The position numbers and the translations under genes were made by a program. From contig CM044307.1 of assembly GCA_024291935.2 (NCBI GenBank), positions 95,609,461 through 95,673,460 of the forward strand: DNA of 64,000 bases, in the 5' to 3' direction. The notes beneath the pieces were generated by a model that was given only the letters and a program-made list of their open reading frames with translations, did no database searches and was not told where the DNA came from. Positions 22,463 to 33,973 of this stretch are shown here, one piece after another; position 1 is the stretch's first letter; the number at the start of each line of letters is the position of its first letter. The stretch comes from Okapia johnstoni. Taxonomy: Eukaryota > Chordata > Mammalia > Artiodactyla > Giraffidae.

Positions 22463-24064
22463 CCATATGTAATTTTAGATCATGAGACATATTCACCTTT
22501 ATATGGAGAAGTAACATTGGCTCAAAATTATCACAAGTTTTCCGTGGCATACAATGATAAGTAATTATTTCATGTAAGGCACAAGCTGATCTCAGTTACA
22601 TCTGGCTGGGGGACGGCTTTGCTTTAAGCCATAGATCTCCCTGATCACAGCAGCTCTCCTCACTGAGGTTTGATGTTATGGCTTCTCTATGTGTTTATTC
22701 TAATGTCAAGCCTGAGGAAATAGTTGCTACCAGGGGAAGCCCCTCCCTTCTTCTGGTGGTGGCAGAGATGCAAAGGAGCAAGTGGAAATACACATAGGGA
22801 ATTAGCAATTGTCACTTCTCTTATGTTGGCCAATACAAAACACATGTTTGAACCTAAAGTCAAGCAGTAGAAAAGTATATTCTGTACTGTTTCCCAGAAG
22901 GAAATGCAAAGTTGCATGGCAAAGGTAATGAGAAAGAAGGGTGAAAAGTTAGGACCAGTTATTCAAATTATCACAAACAGAGAAACATTGTACATTGGGG
23001 ATTCTTATACATCACTACAGAAATAGAATTCCAGAATTATTATGCTTGACTGAATTTTAAAATTTAAATTGATGCCCAGAGTTACAATAGACCTGATATC
23101 ACATAATGGATGTTCAGGTTGTACTTTATGAAAAGAAGCCTGACAATAAATCTGCATGCTAAAGTTTTTTTAGGAATAAACATATTTACTTTTACTTATT
23201 TAAGGAGAAGCTATCAAATGTAGGGAAATGATAAAGGTTAGGAAAGTAAAAGTGGTACTATGCTTAAATATATGTCTACATTTATGTTTACAAATTTCTC
23301 TAAAATATATTTACTTGATTTACTTGGTCTCCCTCTTATCCACACAATCAAACTGCTTTAATATGAAATAAATGCTTGTATCTATATTTACTTGCAGGAA
23401 GGAATATCCAGAAATATAAATTTCTTCAATGTGGTCCAAACAAAACCCTCCACCTTCTTGAAATTATACATTGATGTATTAACCTGATCTTCACCCAGAA
23501 TCCTAGTATTATAGCCTTGTGTGTCATGCTAGTTGATACTGAAATCTTTATAACCTATTGAAACTTCTTTATTTAGGCATTTTGAAAAAAAACAAACAAA
23601 CAATTTGAAGTGTCAAAAGAGAAACACTTGTTCCTCTATCTGGAGTGTCATAAAAAGACCATGCAAGTAGCTCACTAGAAATGTACACAAAAGGCACTCA
23701 AAATACTCATCTATCATATTCTCTGGGTCTTTATTTCTAACCCCAGAATCATATAATTTTTAGTGATTTCTTGACTGTTGTATCTGAAGCTAAGATGAAA
23801 AAAATTTAGCTGAAGTGCCTCTTAATCACCAGTGATTAGGATCTCCAGAAAAGAAAGTTTTAATCATTTTGCCAAGAAAAGAATAGCATCCAGCAGAGAT
23901 GCTGAGGACAAAGGGAATACGGAAGGAGTATTGTAGTAAGGAAGATGTGAACAAGACCTGTAGCCTTATGCGTTGAAAAGTGGGTGTTTTATTATTATAT
24001 TCTATCTTGTTCTCTCTCCTATGTATGTGTTCATGTTTGTATGTGTACTTAATATTAACTAATT
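22463..24064. other. Repeat-poor sequence
   Basis: About 1.6 kb without recognised repeats, apart from a short AAAC run (23586-23602). No gene or RNA is recognised. 22687-22917 has a 76-codon minus frame without a domain. Confidence 0.5.
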
Positions 24065-24076
24065 ACCCTTCCCTTT

Positions 24077-24349
24077 GGAAAAGGAAATGGCAACCCACTC
24101 CAGTGCTCTTGCCTGGAAAATCCTATGGACAGAGGAGCCTGGTAAGCTGCAGTCCATGGGTTCGCTAAGGGTCGGACACGACTGAGCGGCTTCACTTTCA
24201 CTTTTCACTTTCATGCATTGGAGAAGGAAATGGCAACCCACTGCAGTGTTCTTGCCTGGAGAATCCCAGGGACAGGGGAGCCTGGTGGGCTGCCGTCTGT
24301 GGGGTCGCACAGAGTCGGACACGACTGAAGTGACTTAGCAACAGCAGCA
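24077..24349 (+). mobile_element. Bov-A2 SINE with target-site duplication
   Basis: Two sense Bov-A units are joined by 'ttcactttcacttttcactt'. It ends 'cttagcaacagcagca'. The 12-bp repeat acccttcccttt flanks it at 24065-24076 and 24350-24361. Young and nearly intact. Confidence 0.95.
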
Positions 24350-24433
24350 ACCCTTCCCTTTTTCCCCATTTCTATTTTCTGTAAAGGGTTGGTTGTTAAT
24401 GTTAAAATGTAACATATATTTGCTGCTGCTACT

Positions 24434-24640
24434 GTTGTTTAGTCGCTAAGTCATGTCCAACTCTTTGCAACCCCATGGACTGTAACCTGCCAGGCTCCTC
24501 TGTCCATGGAATTCTCCAGGCAAGAATACTGGAGTGGGTAAACATTCCCTTCTCCAAGAGACCTTCTCAACCCAGGGATCAAATCAGGATATCCTGAATT
24601 GTAGGGAGATTCTTTACCATCTGAGCCAATAGGGAAGCCC
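24434..24640 (-). mobile_element. Bov-tA SINE
   Basis: Antisense Bov-A body followed by antisense head ending 'aatagggaagccc'. It sits exactly where the 3' tail of the neighbouring BovB should be. Confidence 0.92.
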
Positions 24641-24644
24641 ATTA

Positions 24645-26257
24645 TCTCCAGAAGTTTGCTCAAACTTATGTCTATTGAGTTGGTGATGATATCTAACCAT
24701 CTCATCCTCTGCTGCCCCCTTCTCCTTTTGTTTTCAGCCTTTCCCCAAATCAGGGTCTTTTCCAGTGAATTGTCTCTGCATCAGGTGGCCAAAGTATTGG
24801 AGCTTCAGCTTCAGCATCAGTCCTTCCAATGAATATTCAGGATTGATTTCCTTCAGGATTGACTGGTTTGATCTCCTTACAGTCCAAGGGACTCTCAAGA
24901 GTCTCCTCCAGCATCATAATTTTAAAGCATCAATTCTTTGGCACTCAGCCTTCTTTATGGTTCATCCCTCCCATCAATATGTGACTACCAGAAAAACCAT
25001 AGCTTTGACTCTATGGACCTTTGTCGGCAAAGTGATGTCTCTGCTTTTTAATATGCTTGGTCCTAGCTTTCCTTCTAAGGAGCAAACATCTTTTAATTTC
25101 ACGGCTAGTCACCATCTGTAGTGATTTTGGAGCCCAAGAAAATAAAAGATATGACACTGCTTCCACTTTTTCCCCTTCTATTTGCCATGAAGTGATAGGA
25201 TTGGATTCCACGACCTTAGTTTTTTTAATGTTGAGTTTCAAGCCAGCTTTTTCACTCTCATCTTTTACCCTCTTCAAGAAGCTCTTTAATTCCTCGTTGC
25301 TTTCTGCCACTAAAGTAGTATCTGCATATGTGAGGTGGATATTTCTCACAGCAATCTTGATTCCAGCTTGTGATTCATCCAGTCTGGCATTTCACATGAT
25401 ATACTCTGCATATAAGCTAAATAAGCAGGGTGACAATATATAGCCTTGTCATATTCCTTTCCCAAGTTTGAACCAATCGGTTATTCCATGTCTGGTTCTA
25501 ACTGTTGTTTTCTGACCCAAATACAGGTTTCTCAGGATTCTGGTGTGGTGGCGTGGTATTCTCCTCTCTTTAAGAATTTTCCACTTTGTTGTAATCCATA
25601 CAGTCAAATGCTTTAGTGTAGTTAATGAAGCAAAAGTTTTTCTGGAATTTGGAGGTTACACCCAAGTACTGCATTTTGGACTCTTTTGTTGATTATGGGG
25701 GCTACCCCATTTGTTATTTCAAGGGATGCTTGCTGCACTAGTAGATATAATGGTCATCTGAATTACATTTTCCCCATTCCTGTCCATTTTAGTTCACCGA
25801 TTCCTAAGATGTTGATGTTCACTCTTGCCATCTCCTGCTTGACCATATCTAGTTAGCTTTGATTCATGGACCTAACATTTCAGATTCCTATGAAATATTA
25901 TTCTTTACAGCATCAAGCATTACTTTCACCACCAGAACCATCTACAACAGATTATCGTTTCCACTTTGGCCCAGCTGCTTCATTCTCTCTGGAGCTGTTG
26001 GTAATTGTCCACCACTCTTCCCCAGTACCATACTGGACACCTCTGACTGGGGGGCTCACTTTCCAGTGTCATATCTTTTCATACTGTCCATGGATTTTTC
26101 AGGCAAGAATAAGGTAGGTTGCCATTTCCTTCTCCAGTGGATCATGTTTTGTCAGAACACTTCATTATGACTCATCTCTCTCAGGTGGCCCTGCAGGGCA
26201 TGGCTCATAGTTTCATTGAGTTACACAGGCCCATTGGCCACCAAAAGGCTGTGATCC
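24645..26257 (-). mobile_element. BovB LINE, antisense, internally deleted
   Basis: Antisense RT and C-terminal region (24645-25665) is joined directly to antisense 5' region with the start of the endonuclease (25666-26257). About 1.5 kb of the element is missing, namely the endonuclease C-terminus through the RT N-terminus. The terminal about 100 bp of the 3' end is also missing, and a Bov-tA lies there. This is an older BovB type, more diverged than the 27-kb copy. On the minus strand the catalytic box reads TYADTT (in 25349-25011), so one of the two catalytic aspartates has been deleted. Confidence 0.9.
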
Positions 26258-26934
26258 ACGAAGGGGATAACGAAGGTTACAAAAATTAAACAGCACCTAG
26301 ATATTGAAAGAGTAAATAATGATATTTAGAGACATTCAGTATTGGAGAACAGTAAGCAGATTTTTATTGTTCATAGGATTTGAAACATTATGTATGAAAC
26401 AGACATGATTTTGTATTTCTTCTTTTTTTTTTAATTTGCACTTTTAAATTTGAATGGGAGACCTATGAAAACTTACATTCAGATTCAGTAGATTAGGTGT
26501 AGATGCTGAGATCCTCATTTTTGACATCAGTGTTACAGACAATAACAATGTTCTTGCTCTAAAGACAACACTTGAGCAGCAAGACTGTAAAAGCTACTTT
26601 CTAAGAAAAGTATTTAATAAACAAGCAACAAAATATACATTTTAAAAGCAATTTATGGGTAGGGGCAAGGTATAACTTTCTTTTAAATCTATTTTGAGCC
26701 CTCTTTCTTTAATTTTTCAGTTTCAGAAATACGCTTTTTTCTATGCAAGTTTAAGGTTTTTTCCCCAGATGATTTTGTAATGATCGCTTAGAGTATATGC
26801 AGTTAAGAAAAATAGTGAAACAGAAAACTTTATGAGCAGGCATATGACTGATACTTATAAATATAAATATGTATGTATTAGTATAACATTTCAATCAGCT
26901 GATAACAACCCATAAAAAGGATGGTGCATGTTTT
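26258..26934. other. Unassigned AT-rich sequence
   Basis: Nothing recognised. Confidence 0.45.
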
Positions 26935-27041
26935 TATTGATTTTTTTAAACTTTTTATTTTGTATTGGAATATAACCAATTAACAATGTTGCAATAGTTT
27001 CAGGTGAACAGTAAACGGACTCACACAAACATATACATGTA
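26935..27041 (-). mobile_element. L1 3' end, antisense (left part, interrupted by BovB)
   Basis: 'ttttattttgtattggaata' (26953-26972), 'aacaatgttgcaatagtttc', and an end at 'acatatacatgta' match the reverse of artiodactyl L1 3' ends. The expected continuation, 'ttctcccccaaactcccctc', appears 3.4 kb away at 30484. Confidence 0.85.
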
Positions 27042-27419
27042 TCAGTTCAGTTCAGTCACTCAGTTGAGTCTGGCTCTTTGCGACCCCATGAACTGGAGCA
27101 CGCCAGGCCTCTCTGTCCAACACCAACTCCCAGAGTCCACCCAAACCCATGTCCATCGAGTCAGTGATGCCATCCAGCTATCTCCTCCTCTGTCGTCCCC
27201 TTCTCCTCCTGCCCTCAATCTTTCCCAGCATCAGGGTCTTTTCAATGTGTCAACTCTTCACATCAGGTGGCCAAAGTATTGGAGTTTCAGCTTCAGCATC
27301 AGTCCTTCCAATGAACACCCAGGACTGATCTCCTTTAGGATGGACTGATTGGACCTCCTTGCAGTCCAAGGGACTCTCAAGAGTCTTCTCCAACACCACA
27401 GTTCAAAAGCATCAATTCT

Positions 27420-28289
27420 TCAGTGCTCAGCTTTCTTCACAGTCCAACTCTCACATCCATACATGACCACTGGAAAAACCAAAGCCTTGACTAGATGGAC
27501 CTTTGTTGGCAAAGTAATGTCTCTGCTTTTTAATATGCTGTCTAGGTTGGTCATAACTTTTCTTTCAAGGGGTAGATGTCTTTTAATTTCACGGCTGAAA
27601 TCACCATCTGCAGTGATTTTGGAGCCCAGAAAAATAAAGTCAGCCACTGTTTCTGTTTCCCTATCTATCTGCCATGAAGTGATGGGATCGAATGCCATGA
27701 TCTTAGCTTTCTGAATGAATGTTAGCTTTAAGCCAACTTTTTCACTCTCCTCTTTCACTTTCATCAACAGGCTTTTTAATTCTTCTTCACTTTCTGCAAT
27801 AAGGGTTGTGTCATCTGCATATCTGAGGTTATTGATATTTCTCCTGGCAGTCTTGATTCCAGCTTGTGCTTCCTCCAGCCCAGTGTTTCTCATGATGTAC
27901 TCTGCATATAAGTTAAATAAGCAGAGTGACAAGATACAGCTTTGACGTACTCCTTTTCCTATTTGGAACCAGTCTGTTGTTCCATGTTCAGTTCTAACTG
28001 TCACTTCCTGACCTGCATACAGGTTTCTCAAGAGACAGGTCAGATGGTCTGGTATTCCCATCTCTTGAAGAATTTTCCACAGTTTATTGTGATCCACACA
28101 GTCAAAGGCTTTGGCATAGTCAATGAAGCAGAAATAGATGATTTTCTGGAGCTCTCTTGCTTTTTTGATGATCCATCGGATGTTGGCAATTTGATCTCTG
28201 GTTCCTCTGCCTTTTCTAAAACCAGCATGAACATCTGGAAGTTCATGGTTCACGTATTGCTGAAGCCTGGCTTGGAGAATTTTAAGCAT
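27420..28289 (-). pseudogene. BovB reverse transcriptase, long open fragment
   Basis: A 289-residue open frame covers the RT palm and thumb. Motif A is FIDYAKAFD (residues about 55-63). The motif B area GVRQSCILSLCLFN (about 113-126) carries serine and leucine where sister copies here have glycine and proline (RQGCILSPC). Motif C is YADD (157-160). It ends by a stop shortly after VKKAEH, losing the C-terminal region. The apparent start is internal to the polyprotein, so it is not a real initiation site. In the family this domain copies BovB RNA at the nicked target, and also SINE RNAs sharing its tail. Non-functional as part of a broken polyprotein. Confidence 0.9.
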
Positions 28290-28525
28290 TCCTTTACTGG
28301 CGTGTGAGATGAGTGCAATTATGGGGTAGTTTGAGCATTCTTTGACATTACCTTTCTTGAGGATTGGAATGAAAACTGACCTTTTTCATTCCTGTGGCCA
28401 CTGCTGAGTTTTCCATATTTGCTGGCATATTGAGGGCAGCATTTTCACAGCGTCATCTTTCAGGATTTGAAATAGCTCAACTGGAATTACATCACCTCCT
28501 CTACCTTTGTTCATAGTGATGCTTC

Positions 28526-29143
28526 CTAAGGCCCAATAACTTCACATTCGAGGATGTCTGGCTCTAGGTGAGTGATCACACCATCGTGATTATCTGGGTC
28601 ATGAAGATCTTTTTTGTACAGTTCTTCTGTGTATTCTTGCCGCCTCTCCTTAGTATCTTCTGCTTCTGTTAGGTCCATACCATTTCTGTCCTTTATCGAG
28701 CCCATCTTTGCATGAAATATTCCCTTGGTATCTCTAATTTTCTTGAAGAGATCTCTAGTCTTTATCAGTCTCTTGTTCTCCTCTATTTCTTTGCACTGAT
28801 TGCTGAGGAAGGCTTTCTTATCTCTCCTTGCTATGCTTTGGAACTCTGCATTCAAATGGGTATATCTTTCTTTTTCTCCTTTGCTTTTCGCTTCCCATCC
28901 TTTCACAGCTATTTGTAAGGCCTCCTCAGACAGCCATTTTGCTTCTTTGCATTTCTTTTTCTTGGGGATGGTCTGGATTCCTGTCTCCTGTACAATGTCA
29001 TGAACCTTCATCCATAGTTCATTATGCATTCTGTCTATTAGATCTAGTCCTTTAAATCTATTTCTCACTTCCACTGTATAATCATAAGGGATTTGATTTA
29101 GGTCACATCTGAATAGTCTAGTGGTTTTCCCTAATTTCTTCAA
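28526..29143 (-). pseudogene. BovB polyprotein linker between endonuclease and RT
   Basis: A 205-residue frame containing FRCDLNQIPYDYTVEVRNRF, PKKKKCKEAKWLSEEALQIA, DKKAFLSNQCKEIEENKRL and DLHDPDNHDGVITHLEPDIL. It lies between the two catalytic domains, is rich in charged residues, and in sister copy 52518-54949 it is in one frame with both domains. Here it is out of frame with the RT part. A stop at about 28524 and frameshifts to either side break it. Confidence 0.88.
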
Positions 29144-29574
29144 TTTCAGTCTGAATTTGGCAATAAGGTGTTCATGATCTGAGCCACATTCTGCTCTCGG
29201 TCTTGTTTTTGCTGACTGTATAGAGCTTCTCCATCTTTGGCTGCAAAGAATACAATCAATCTGATTTCGGTGTCGACCATCTGGTGAAGTCCATGTGTAG
29301 AGTCTTCTCTTGTCTTGTTAGAAGAGGGTGTTTGCTATGACCAGCGCGTTCTCTTGGCAGAATTCTAATTGCCTTTGCCCTGCTTCATTCTGTACTCCAA
29401 GGCCATATTTGCCTGTTATTCCAGGTGTTTCTTGACTTCCTACTTTTGTATTCCAGTCCCCTTTAATGAAAAGGACATCTTTTGTGGGTGTTAGTTCTAG
29501 AACATCTTGTAGGTCTTCATAGAACTGTTCAACTTCAGCTTCTTTGACATTACTGGCTGGGGCATAGATTTAAA

Positions 29575-30180
29575 TTACCTTGATATAGGTTTGCCTTGGA
29601 AACGTACAGAGATCATTCTGTCTTTTTTGAGATTGCATCCAAGTACTGCATTTTCAACTCTTTTGTTGACTATGATGGCTACTCCATTTCTTCTAAGGGA
29701 TTCCTGCCCACAGTAGTAGATATAATGATCATCTGAGTTAAACTTACCCATTCTGTTCCATCTTAGTTCACTGACTCCTAAAATGTCAATGTTCACTCTT
29801 GTCATCTCCTGTTTGACCACTTCCAATTTGCCTTGATTCATGGATCTAACATTCCAGGTTCCTATGCAGTATTGCTCTTTACAGCATCGGACCTTGCTTC
29901 TATCACCAGTCCCATTCACAACTGGGTGTTGTTTTTGCTTTGGCTCCATCCCATCATTCTTTCTGTAGTTATTTCTCCACTGATCTCCAGTAGCATAGTG
30001 GGCACCTACCGATCTGGGGAGTTCATCTCTCAGTGTCCTATCTTTTTGCCTTTTGATGCTGTTCATGGGATTCTCAAGGCAAGAATACTGAAGTGGTTTG
30101 CCATGCCCTTCTCCATTGGACCACATTCTGTCAGGCCTCTCCAGCTTGACCTGTCCGACTTGGGTGGCCCCACACGGCAT
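29575..30180 (-). pseudogene. BovB N-terminal region and endonuclease start
   Basis: A 201-residue frame. Residues 1-100 come from the BovB 5' region. GTWNVRS (107-113) is the first motif of the APE-like endonuclease, and GVSELRW (about 135-141) carries the catalytic glutamate. RRNGVAIIVNKR follows. The frame stops inside the domain, near 29574. The endonuclease nicks the insertion target in intact elements. The remaining endonuclease motifs (including a preserved SDH-type serine-aspartate-histidine, near 29173-29181) lie beyond the break. Confidence 0.9.
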
Positions 30181-30477
30181 GGCTTAGTTTCCTTGAGTTA
30201 GACAAGGCTGTGGTCCGTGTGATCACATTGGCTAGTTGTCCGTGACTTTATTTTCATTCTGTCTGCCCCCTGATCCCTTCTCTCAGTGCCTACTGTCTTA
30301 CCTATGTTTCTCTTACCTTGGATAAAGGGTCTCTCTTTACCGCTGCTCTGGCAAGGCGCAGGCACAGCCCCTTACCTCGGATGTGGGGTAGCTCCTCTTG
30401 GCCACCATCCCTGACCTCCAGCCTGAGGTAGTTCCTCTTGCCTGTGCTTGTGCTCCATCACAGCCGCAGTGCTCTTG

Positions 30478-30545
30478 TGCTGTTATTCTCCCCCAAACTC
30501 CCCTCTCATCCATGCTAGGATGCAGCACATTTTTAATCACAGGTG
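30478..30545 (-). mobile_element. L1 3' end, antisense (right part after BovB)
   Basis: 'ttctcccccaaactcccctc' (30484-30503) and the following 'ccatgctaggatgca' continue the L1 segment broken at 27041. The sequence between the L1 halves is therefore one inserted BovB. Confidence 0.75.
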
Positions 30546-32139
30546 AGCTGTAAGCTATAAAGGTAAATTTAAATTAAATAGGAAAAAAAAGTTAATAATC
30601 CCTGAAAAAGTGAGAGAACCCACACACACATACTCTTTTTAAACAGCATTTACTTTAGAAAATTTGTGATTGTGAATCCTTTTTCTACTCCCTTTGAAAT
30701 GAATATAAATGTGTTTAAAGGTGAAATAAGCCTCGATAGTTTTACAACTAAGAAATGTTTCCTGAGGATATGAAATCATCTCTTTGAAGTGGAATCAATC
30801 AAGGAAGAGAGCATGTCCATCTCCCTCTTTCCTGATGTGATAGGAGTCCCAGTTTCAGCTGGCCCTGACTCCAGGTGGCAAACCTACCTCTGATCATAAA
30901 GGTGTAAGTGTTTTTTTTTTTTTGGACAAAGGTAATTAGCAAACATAAGTGGATGCTCCAATTGACAAGTGATCTTAAGATGAACTGTGTATGGAAAATG
31001 GTGATGTCAAGTCCTTTACTTGAAGATTAGCAATTAGTTATTATGATTTGAAATTTCTTTATAGAATTGCCTATAACATGTATTGCATCCTGCATTTTTA
31101 TTCAATAATAATTTTTGTAAATCTTCTAACTTTTGGATAGGTTTTCTGGATTAGGAGGAGTCTTTATTTTTAACCCTATTTCCGCCAATAATTCTTAAAG
31201 GGACAATGGAAGGCAAGTCTGGCTTGTGTCACTTCCTGGGACTTCTCCCCAGTTTAACTCTAGCATTAAACTCCATGGAACGAGAATGGACTTTAAAGAG
31301 GACTACTTTTCCTGCAAAAAAAAAAAAAAAAAAGCCAAATTGAGCAGAACAACCACAGAGCAAAAGCCTAGTCTGCTTGCCTTTCACCTTAAAGACAAAA
31401 CTTAAAATCATAAAATGTTTGAACTCTAGTAATAGGAAAAATCAATCCTAAATACATCAGTAACAATAGAAAGAAAATAGACAAGTTCCGAAAGAGCATT
31501 TGTTAGATGCTAAAGTTAACAGACTTGAATTTCTTGCCCTTAGCCTGTCTTATGCCATATATAGTTAGAAGAACATTCAAAGAAAGATTCTGAGATTTTC
31601 CTTATTTATTAAAATGAGAGAAGAGAGTAACTGGACTTTAAAGATCTTTTGGAATTTTCCTACATCCACCTCTGGAATTAGATTATTCCAAACCAACATT
31701 ATAAATGGAGCTATGAGTGGGGAGAATTTAGAGAAGAATGGGAAGTCTTGCTAGGATGACAAGAAAAGAGAAAAATGAGATAGTTTTCAAAGAAAAAGAT
31801 ATACAGAAGTCAGGCAGTATAGGAACTACAAATGGGCATAGGAAAAGGAACACAGGATCCATGTAGTTGAAGAAATTGGAAAGGAAAGCAGGGTACCAAG
31901 TGCCAGGAAGCCCCTGATTTGAAGTCTCTATTAATTACACTCATGAAAAAAATCCCCAGAAAATGTTCAGTTTCAAATGAATTATTCATATTGTTAAACA
32001 ATATGGCTTTTTACTATGGGCTTTTTTCTCTGCCTGGAAATACCACTCCTTAGCACTTCATTTTGTTCAAGTGCTAAGGTGTCACCTCCTGTTTGATCCT
32101 TGATTGACTCATAGCTATTACTGCATACAACACACTACA
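30546..32139. other. Repeat-poor sequence
   Basis: About 1.6 kb without recognised repeats, apart from poly(T)/(A) runs (30910-30922, 31317-31333). No gene or RNA recognised. Confidence 0.5.
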
Positions 32140-32300
32140 CTTTAAAAAAAAATAATAGACTATTTGGAATTATGTATAGTATCTTGTAATGACCTATAGT
32201 GGAAAAGAATCTGAAAAAGAATTTGAATACGAATCACTTTGCTTGCACACCTGAAACACTGCAAATCACTTATACCTCAATTAAAATCTTTAATGCAAAA
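32140..32300 (+). mobile_element. L1 3' UTR fragment (ART2-like)
   Basis: 'atcttgtaatgacctatagt' (32182-32201), 'ggaaaagaatctgaaaaaga' and 'cacacctgaaacactgc' are the sense L1 3' end signature. Confidence 0.8.
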
Positions 32301-32535
32301 ATGTAGCTCATTTGGCTCTAAACAAATATATTCAATAAATGCCACTTTAAAAACTAGACAGAATGTGAATTGGGTAGTAAATTCATGTATAACTTATTTT
32401 CACTATAGTTTTTTTTTTTCTTTTAATCTTACGTTAAGAAGATGTTGAAAGTCATAAATTCTCTCCAGGAAAAAAAAAAAACATGCTAATACATTTGTAT
32501 ATACATCCAACTTTGAATACAAGTGTTAAAAATAG

Positions 32536-32722
32536 CAGAGTATCTCAATGTCAGCACTACTGACATTCTTTGTCTGGTTCATTGAAGACTGTTTAGCAGC
32601 ATTCTAAATCCTCTATTTACTGGATTCCAGGAGCAATTCCCTTCCCTACAATGACAATAAAAGTGTCTTCAGACATCGCCAAATGTCTCCTCTGTGGCAA
32701 AATTGCTCCAACTTGAGAATTT
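32536..32722 (+). mobile_element. MER20-like hAT DNA transposon
   Basis: 'tgtttagcagcattctaaat' (32590-32609), 'cttcagacatcgccaaatgt' (32669-32688), and ends 'tctcaatgtcagcac' / 'ccaacttgagaatt' match MER20, a non-autonomous hAT-Charlie element. Old and diverged. Confidence 0.85.
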
Positions 32723-33369
32723 CAAAAGATGACCTCACTGGACCACAACTAGAAAAGTCTGCATTGTACGAAAACTGATTTCAAAATAGCATTACTTGGA
32801 GGTCCATTTCAATAAAGTGTGACTGAGAAAGCAAAGAGATGACAAAAGGACAAAATGATTATGCATAAAAAGAAATTGATTAAACACGGTAGACATTGGG
32901 TAAATGTTAAATATACATTTATTGCAGTTTTTCTAGGATTCAGGGAAGTTTTTAGTTGCTAATCTGATATAACAATTCGTTATTTGTTTCTACCCTGTAT
33001 TTAATTTACAAATTAGAATTCAAAAGTATATTTTTAAATTTTTACTTGAAAAAATGTAATGACATTAAATTAGTACAGAAATTGCCTATAAAACCAGAAA
33101 CACAACTTGTACAGCTCTTTGCTAGTTACACAGTCATTGAGTCACAATACAAAGTCCTTTCAAAATACATACATATGCAAATTATCATTGAGGAGGCACC
33201 CTTATTTGTAGGGCAGTTGGAGCTACAAGGAAGTCCTATAAAGAGAAAGAAAGGCATGATCTTTGTTTTCAAATAAACCATTATCCACTGATATTTTCAG
33301 GAACAGAGTTTAAAGTTTAGTTCTGGATCATTTTACTTTCTAAGAAAAATCGTGAGGCAGAAAGCATGT
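32723..33369. other. Unassigned AT-rich sequence
   Basis: Contains a 76-codon plus-strand frame at 33046-33276 without a recognisable domain or repeat match. It is probably chance. Confidence 0.4.
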
Positions 33370-33495
33370 GGACGTCCCTGGTGGTCCGGTGGTTAAGAAT
33401 CTGCCTTACAAAGCAGGGGATGTGGGTTTGATCCCTTGTCCCACAGCTAAGACACACATGCCACAACTAAGACCAGACATAGCTGAATAAATATA
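33370..33495 (+). mobile_element. CHR-type SINE
   Basis: 'ggacgtccctggtggtccgg' (33371-33390), 'tgggtttgatcccttgtccc' and 'gacacacatgccacaactaa' give the CHR-1-like order, ending in 'aataaatat'. Confidence 0.8.
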
Positions 33496-33649
33496 AGCAC
33501 CTTAGTCTCAGGAGCTCTCTTATATTAAAGTTAAAGGGCTTGCTTGACTAGACTCAAGAATAGTCTAGTTCAGATGAAAGAAAAGGTGAATCATAATATC
33601 TGTGTGCAGACAATCTAACCAAACCATCTTCTCATTCTAGTTCGAACTG

Positions 33650-33815
33650 TGGACGCTGGAGGCGAGTAAGCTTGGATTGGAACTCTGTCCCTGTCTCTTG
33701 TAAACTGTATGGCATGAGAAAAATCAAATAAAACCCTTCAGTCCCAGTTTTCTAATAGTATGGTAGAGATCATAGACGTTTATTGAGACTATGTGCTGGG
33801 ACCATAGCAACAGTC
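33650..33815 (+). mobile_element. MIR SINE
   Basis: 'ttggattggaactctgtccc' and 'ttcagtcccagttttctaat' match MIR's tRNA and core segments. The element is old, and its right end sits near the next SINE. Confidence 0.6.
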
Positions 33816-33837
33816 ACTTACAATAGTTATCAGTAAA

Positions 33838-33962
33838 ATGTGTTAGTCGCTAAGTCGCATCCAATTCTTTGTGACCCCATGGACTGTAGCCCACCAGGCT
33901 CCTCTGTCCATGGGATTCTACAGGCAAGAATATTAGAGTGGGTTGCCATTTCCTACTCCAAA
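33838..33962 (-). mobile_element. Bov-A SINE monomer with target-site duplication
   Basis: One antisense Bov-A unit flanked by 11-bp repeats with one mismatch (33827-33837 ttatcagtaaa; 33963-33973 ttatcaataaa). Confidence 0.92.
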
Positions 33963-33973
33963 TTATCAATAAA

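Larger units (their letters stand above)
27042..30477 (-). mobile_element. BovB LINE, essentially full length, antisense
   Basis: 3' tail 'tcagttcagttcagtcactc' at 27042. The RT domain covers about 27420-28460, the endonuclease C-terminal part about 28526-29400, and the endonuclease N-terminus about 29575-29880. A 5' region that turns GC-rich runs to about 30477 (for example 'gatgtggggtagctcctctt', 30379-30398). About 3.4 kb, close to the family's full length of about 3.2-3.8 kb. It is interrupted by frameshifts and stops. It is the only copy here that keeps the 5' UTR. Confidence 0.93.

Noticed and set aside
27349..28307. Plus-strand frames of 76-121 codons opposite the 27-kb BovB
   Set aside because: They recur wherever BovB occurs antisense (20066-20512, 47407-47652, 54268-54645, 57974-58411), so they are shadows of its coding strand.
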